Positions 61,617 to 64,000 of a stretch of 64,000 nucleotides of DNA are shown here, one piece after another. The translations under genes and the position numbers were made by a program. A model generated the notes under the pieces. That model was given only the letters and a program-made list of their open reading frames with translations, was not told the DNA's origin and made no database searches. Origin of the DNA: Flavobacteriales bacterium (GTDB taxonomy: Bacteria; Bacteroidota; Bacteroidia; Flavobacteriales_F; PHOS-HE28); the NCBI GenBank assembly GCA_026129465.1, contig JAHCIA010000001.1, forward strand, positions 1,249,964 to 1,313,963, given 5' to 3'. Numbering within the stretch: the first letter of the stretch is position 1; the number at the start of each line of letters is the position of its first letter.

Positions 61617-62324
61617 ATGAAGCCCATGCGCCCTACCGTCCTCCTCATATGCCTGATATTGGTTGGCGGAGCACATGCCCAGAATGTGGGCATCAATGCC
61701 ACCGGAGCGGCACCTGCGGCTTCGGCCATGCTGGATGTGAGCAGCACCACTTCAGGCCTGCTCACCCCCCGGATGACGGCCGCCCAGCGCACCGCCATCG
61801 CGGCGCCCGCCACGGGTCTGTTGGTCTACCAGACCGATGGTCTGGATGGGTTCTGGTTCTTCAACGGCACCGTTTGGCTGAGGCTCTGCACCACCCCGGC
61901 CACCTACCAACGCTACACCAACAGTGGCATCACCGTCACGGTGAACAACACGTTCATCAACGTGCCCGACCTGACACAGGTCGTTACCGTGGATGTGCCC
62001 AGCCGGGTCCATATCACCTTGGGTGGCGGCATGCAGACCCTGAGCGCGGCCACCACGGGCTATACCAGCGCCGATGTGGTCATCCTGCAGAATGGGGCCC
62101 TGCTCCCTGGCGGTGGTGGATACAAGCGCGTGCTGGCGGTGAACAATGGCGGCATCGTCACCACGATCGAGAACTTCAGCATGACGGCCATCGTGGATGT
62201 GCCTCCAGGCTCGTGGACCTACTCGGTGGTCACCGCCAAGAACCTGGGGACCAATGGCGTGGTCTTCGGCGATGGCAACAGCGTGCTTCAGGGATCCCTC
62301 TCCATCATCGTGCTTCCCCAATGA
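61617..62324 (+). CDS. Modular secreted protein, short paralogue 4 (235 aa)
   Basis: Signal peptide (about 22 residues), the same N-terminal module in diverged form (QNVGINATGAAPAASAMLDV, LLTPRMTAAQRTAIAAPATG, LLVYQTDGLDGFWFFNGTVW) and then a different beta-rich C-terminal domain of about 125 residues. It lacks the C-terminal module of its neighbours. The motif form here is the one common in Bacteroidota secreted proteins. The stop overlaps the next ATG by four bases. Confidence 0.75.
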   Translation: MKPMRPTVLLICLILVGGAHAQNVGINATGAAPAASAMLDVSSTTSGLLTPRMTAAQRTAIAAPATGLLVYQTDGLDGFWFFNGTVWLRLCTTPATYQRYTNSGITVTVNNTFINVPDLTQVVTVDVPSRVHITLGGGMQTLSAATTGYTSADVVILQNGALLPGGGGYKRVLAVNNGGIVTTIENFSMTAIVDVPPGSWTYSVVTAKNLGTNGVVFGDGNSVLQGSLSIIVLPQ

Positions 62325-62656
62325 CAGCGATGCGATGCACCTTCCACAACGTGGCCTTGTCGATCCTGCTGGCCATGCCGGTAATGTCCTCCGCACAATC
62401 CATGGACGATCGCAGCAGGGTGCCACGCGACGGGACCCCGGTCCTAAGCACCATGCCGGCGGACAGCATCATCGCACCTGCACTGCCAGCGGCTTCCACT
62501 GGCCTGCCCATGCTCGCTGGACATGTCACGAGCATAGCGGCTCGTGATCCGCTGCCATGGGAACTGGTCCATGGCGAAGCCGATGCCGGCCCGCTGCCGG
62601 CAGGCGTGGTGCGCATGAGCGCGGTACGTGGTACGCCAAGCGTGCCGGAGCGTTGA
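62321..62656 (+). CDS. Small secreted protein coupled to paralogue 4 (111 aa)
   Basis: Starts inside the stop of the preceding gene (ATGA, 62321-62324). Residues 5-26 form a signal peptide (FHNVALSILLAMPVMSSAQ). The mature part is Pro/Ala/Asp-rich with little predicted structure. No family is recognised. Coupling to the modular protein suggests a helper or partner. Confidence 0.55.
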   Translation: MTAMRCTFHNVALSILLAMPVMSSAQSMDDRSRVPRDGTPVLSTMPADSIIAPALPAASTGLPMLAGHVTSIAARDPLPWELVHGEADAGPLPAGVVRMSAVRGTPSVPER

Positions 62657-62696
62657 GCGGGATCCCATCGACGTTGGCCGGAACTACCTTAGGACC

Positions 62697-63545
62697 ATGT
62701 CCTTGGAACGTGAACGCCTCCGTCAGCGACTGCGTGTGATCATCTTCGGCACGCACACCTGGGGCGGGCGCCTGTTCGACATCTGCCTGCTGGTGGCCAT
62801 CCTGATCAGTGTGGCGCTCGTGCTGCTCGAAAGCGTGCGCGAGATCCGCGAGGTGTACGGCACCTGGCTGCGTACAGCGGAATGGACCATCACCATCCTG
62901 TTCACCATCGAGTACTTCACACGGATCTGGATAAGCGAGAACGCCAGACGCTACGTCACCGGATTCTATGGCGTGGTGGACCTGGCCGCCACGCTGCCCA
63001 CCTGGCTGAGTCTGGTATTCCCCGGTGCCCAGGCACTGGCGGTGGTGCGCGCCCTGCGCCTCACACGCGTGTTCCGCATCCTCAACCTCTTCCAATACGT
63101 GGACGAGGCGCGGCTGCTGCTGGTGGCGCTCGTGGCCAGCCGGCACCGCCTGCTGGTCTTCATGCTCGCCGTGCTGGCCATGGTCACGGTCTTCGGCACC
63201 CTGGTGTATCTGGTGGAAGGCCCCGAGGCGGGCTTCACCAGCGTACCGCGCAGCATCTACTGGGCCATCGTCACCCTCACCACCGTGGGCTACGGCGACA
63301 TCGCCCCGCAGACGGCGCTCGGCCAGGCGATGGCCTCGGCGATCATGATCCTCGGTTACGCGATCATCGCCATCCCCACGGGCATCGTCAGTGTGGAGAT
63401 CGCACGCGGCGGACGCGGCAAGGACAAGAAACGCGTCTGCCGCCGTTGCGCGCAGACAGAGCACCATTCGGAAGCGCGCTTCTGCCATCGCTGCGGGGAA
63501 AGCCTCGACGAGGAGGACCCGATCGACGGTCCGATCATGCGCTGA
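62697..63545 (+). CDS. Voltage-gated-type potassium channel with C-terminal zinc ribbon (282 aa)
   Basis: Six transmembrane segments. The S4-like helix, ALAVVRALRLTRVFRILNLF (near residue 120), has Arg spaced every three residues. The pore loop TTVGYGD (near 200) is the K+ selectivity filter. After S6 comes a short cytosolic domain with paired Cys (CRRCAQTEHHSEARFCHRCG), a zinc-ribbon of the double CxxC type. The layout is Kv-like. The zinc ribbon is an unusual but recurring bacterial addition whose role may be redox or assembly sensing. Confidence 0.88.
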   Translation: MSLERERLRQRLRVIIFGTHTWGGRLFDICLLVAILISVALVLLESVREIREVYGTWLRTAEWTITILFTIEYFTRIWISENARRYVTGFYGVVDLAATLPTWLSLVFPGAQALAVVRALRLTRVFRILNLFQYVDEARLLLVALVASRHRLLVFMLAVLAMVTVFGTLVYLVEGPEAGFTSVPRSIYWAIVTLTTVGYGDIAPQTALGQAMASAIMILGYAIIAIPTGIVSVEIARGGRGKDKKRVCRRCAQTEHHSEARFCHRCGESLDEEDPIDGPIMR

Positions 63546-63549
63546 GCGG

Positions 63550-64000
63550 TCAGCGCACCACGGTCACGTGGCCGATGTGGTCACGCGCGTCACCATCGCG
63601 TTCCAGGACCACCTTCCACACGTACACACCGATCTGCACATCGCGGCCGCGCGCGCGGCCATCCCAGCCCTTGGTGCGGTCGGTGGTGTCGAAGATCACC
63701 TCGCCCCAACGGTCGAAGATCAGCAGGCGGTAGTTCCACAGGTCGTATCCGTTGAGGATCGGCAGGAAGTCGTCATTGGCTCCGTCCGCGTTCGGCGTGA
63801 AAGCATTGGGCACCCATATCCCGGGATCGGCGTTCACCGGCACCCACTGGCAAATGGTGTCGGTGCATCCGAAGGTGTTGGCCACCGCCAGGCATACGGT
63901 CCAGCCACCACCGTCCGCGTCGAAAAGGTGCACGGGATGCGTGTCCGTGCTGCCAAGTCCGTCGCCGAAGTCCCACTGGTTGGTGGTGGCGCCCTGGCTC
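63550..64000 (-). CDS. T9SS type B secreted protein, C-terminal part only (runs off right edge)
   Basis: The frame is open through the window edge, so the N terminus is missing. The visible portion begins in a PKD domain (NQWDFGDGLGSTDTHPVHLF) and ends in a gliding-motility-associated C-terminal sorting domain: VPNAFTPNADGANDDFLPIL, IFDRWGEVIFDTTDRTKGWDG and a final DHIGHVTVVR. It is exported through the type IX system and either attached or released. Nothing can be said of the catalytic part. Confidence 0.85.
   Translation of the reverse strand, partial: SQGATTNQWDFGDGLGSTDTHPVHLFDADGGGWTVCLAVANTFGCTDTICQWVPVNADPGIWVPNAFTPNADGANDDFLPILNGYDLWNYRLLIFDRWGEVIFDTTDRTKGWDGRARGRDVQIGVYVWKVVLERDGDARDHIGHVTVVR

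Noticed and set aside
1-64000. tRNA, rRNA and riboswitch signals
   Set aside because: I saw no T-loop/acceptor combinations or conserved riboswitch cores; absence is not proven without a covariance search.

Overview
The window looks like a high-GC member of the Bacteroidota, most likely Flavobacteriales. Many secreted proteins carry type IX secretion (T9SS) C-terminal sorting domains, both type A and the gliding-motility-associated type B. A TonB-dependent receptor has the usual N-terminal carboxypeptidase-regulatory-like domain. Several promoters resemble the Bacteroidota -7 element TAnnTTTG, often close to the start codon and without a clear Shine-Dalgarno. I saw no rRNA, tRNA or CRISPR array. 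The layout suits a metagenome contig cut at both ends: a secreted-protein gene is truncated on the left and a T9SS protein on the right.

Region by region. 1-9500 is chromosomal housekeeping and envelope material: an alpha/beta hydrolase, a YtxH-like protein, an LTPEQ (Spy-like) periplasmic protein, an AraC regulator, a T9SS-sorted secreted protein, a methyltransferase, an AI-2E family transporter, an AsmA-like protein and a second LTPEQ protein. 9627-19008 is an accessory island between two near-identical 88-bp direct repeats. It carries a DUF1828/DUF1829 operon, two unrecognised genes, an MmeI-family restriction-modification enzyme and the decayed 3' end of a second one, a Crp/Fnr-like regulator leading to a HIRAN-domain gene, a 43-bp GATC-rich minisatellite, a three-copy interspersed repeat and a pseudogene. 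19066-28713 returns to core genes: Na/Pi cotransporter, a third LTPEQ protein, PrsW-like protease, TonB-like protein, tryptophan 2,3-dioxygenase, penicillin-acylase-like amidase and a beta-CASP metallo-beta-lactamase nuclease. 28851-36326 is a run of secreted and outer-membrane proteins, including two paralogues of esterase fold whose catalytic serine is replaced by glycine. 36354-46816 is metabolic and repair housekeeping (MurQ, Nudix, MnmD, M42 peptidase, GNAT, a GT-C glycosyltransferase, S9 peptidase, DinB). 46998-64000 is surface biology: a CotH-kinase T9SS protein, a triple DUF4397-type repeat protein, a CarH-like B12 photoreceptor regulator, a four-member family of modular secreted proteins, a voltage-gated-type K+ channel and a partial T9SS protein.

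Two things stand out. First, the island has structured boundaries: recombination between its 88-bp repeats would restore the ancestral Spy-like/NaPi junction, and it shows repeated turnover of MmeI-type modules. Second, the CarH-like regulator retains both diagnostic B12 motifs. A GTTC-N(20-21)-GAAC inverted repeat overlaps both its own promoter and that of the adjacent DUF4397 surface protein, suggesting a light- or B12-controlled surface protein circuit.
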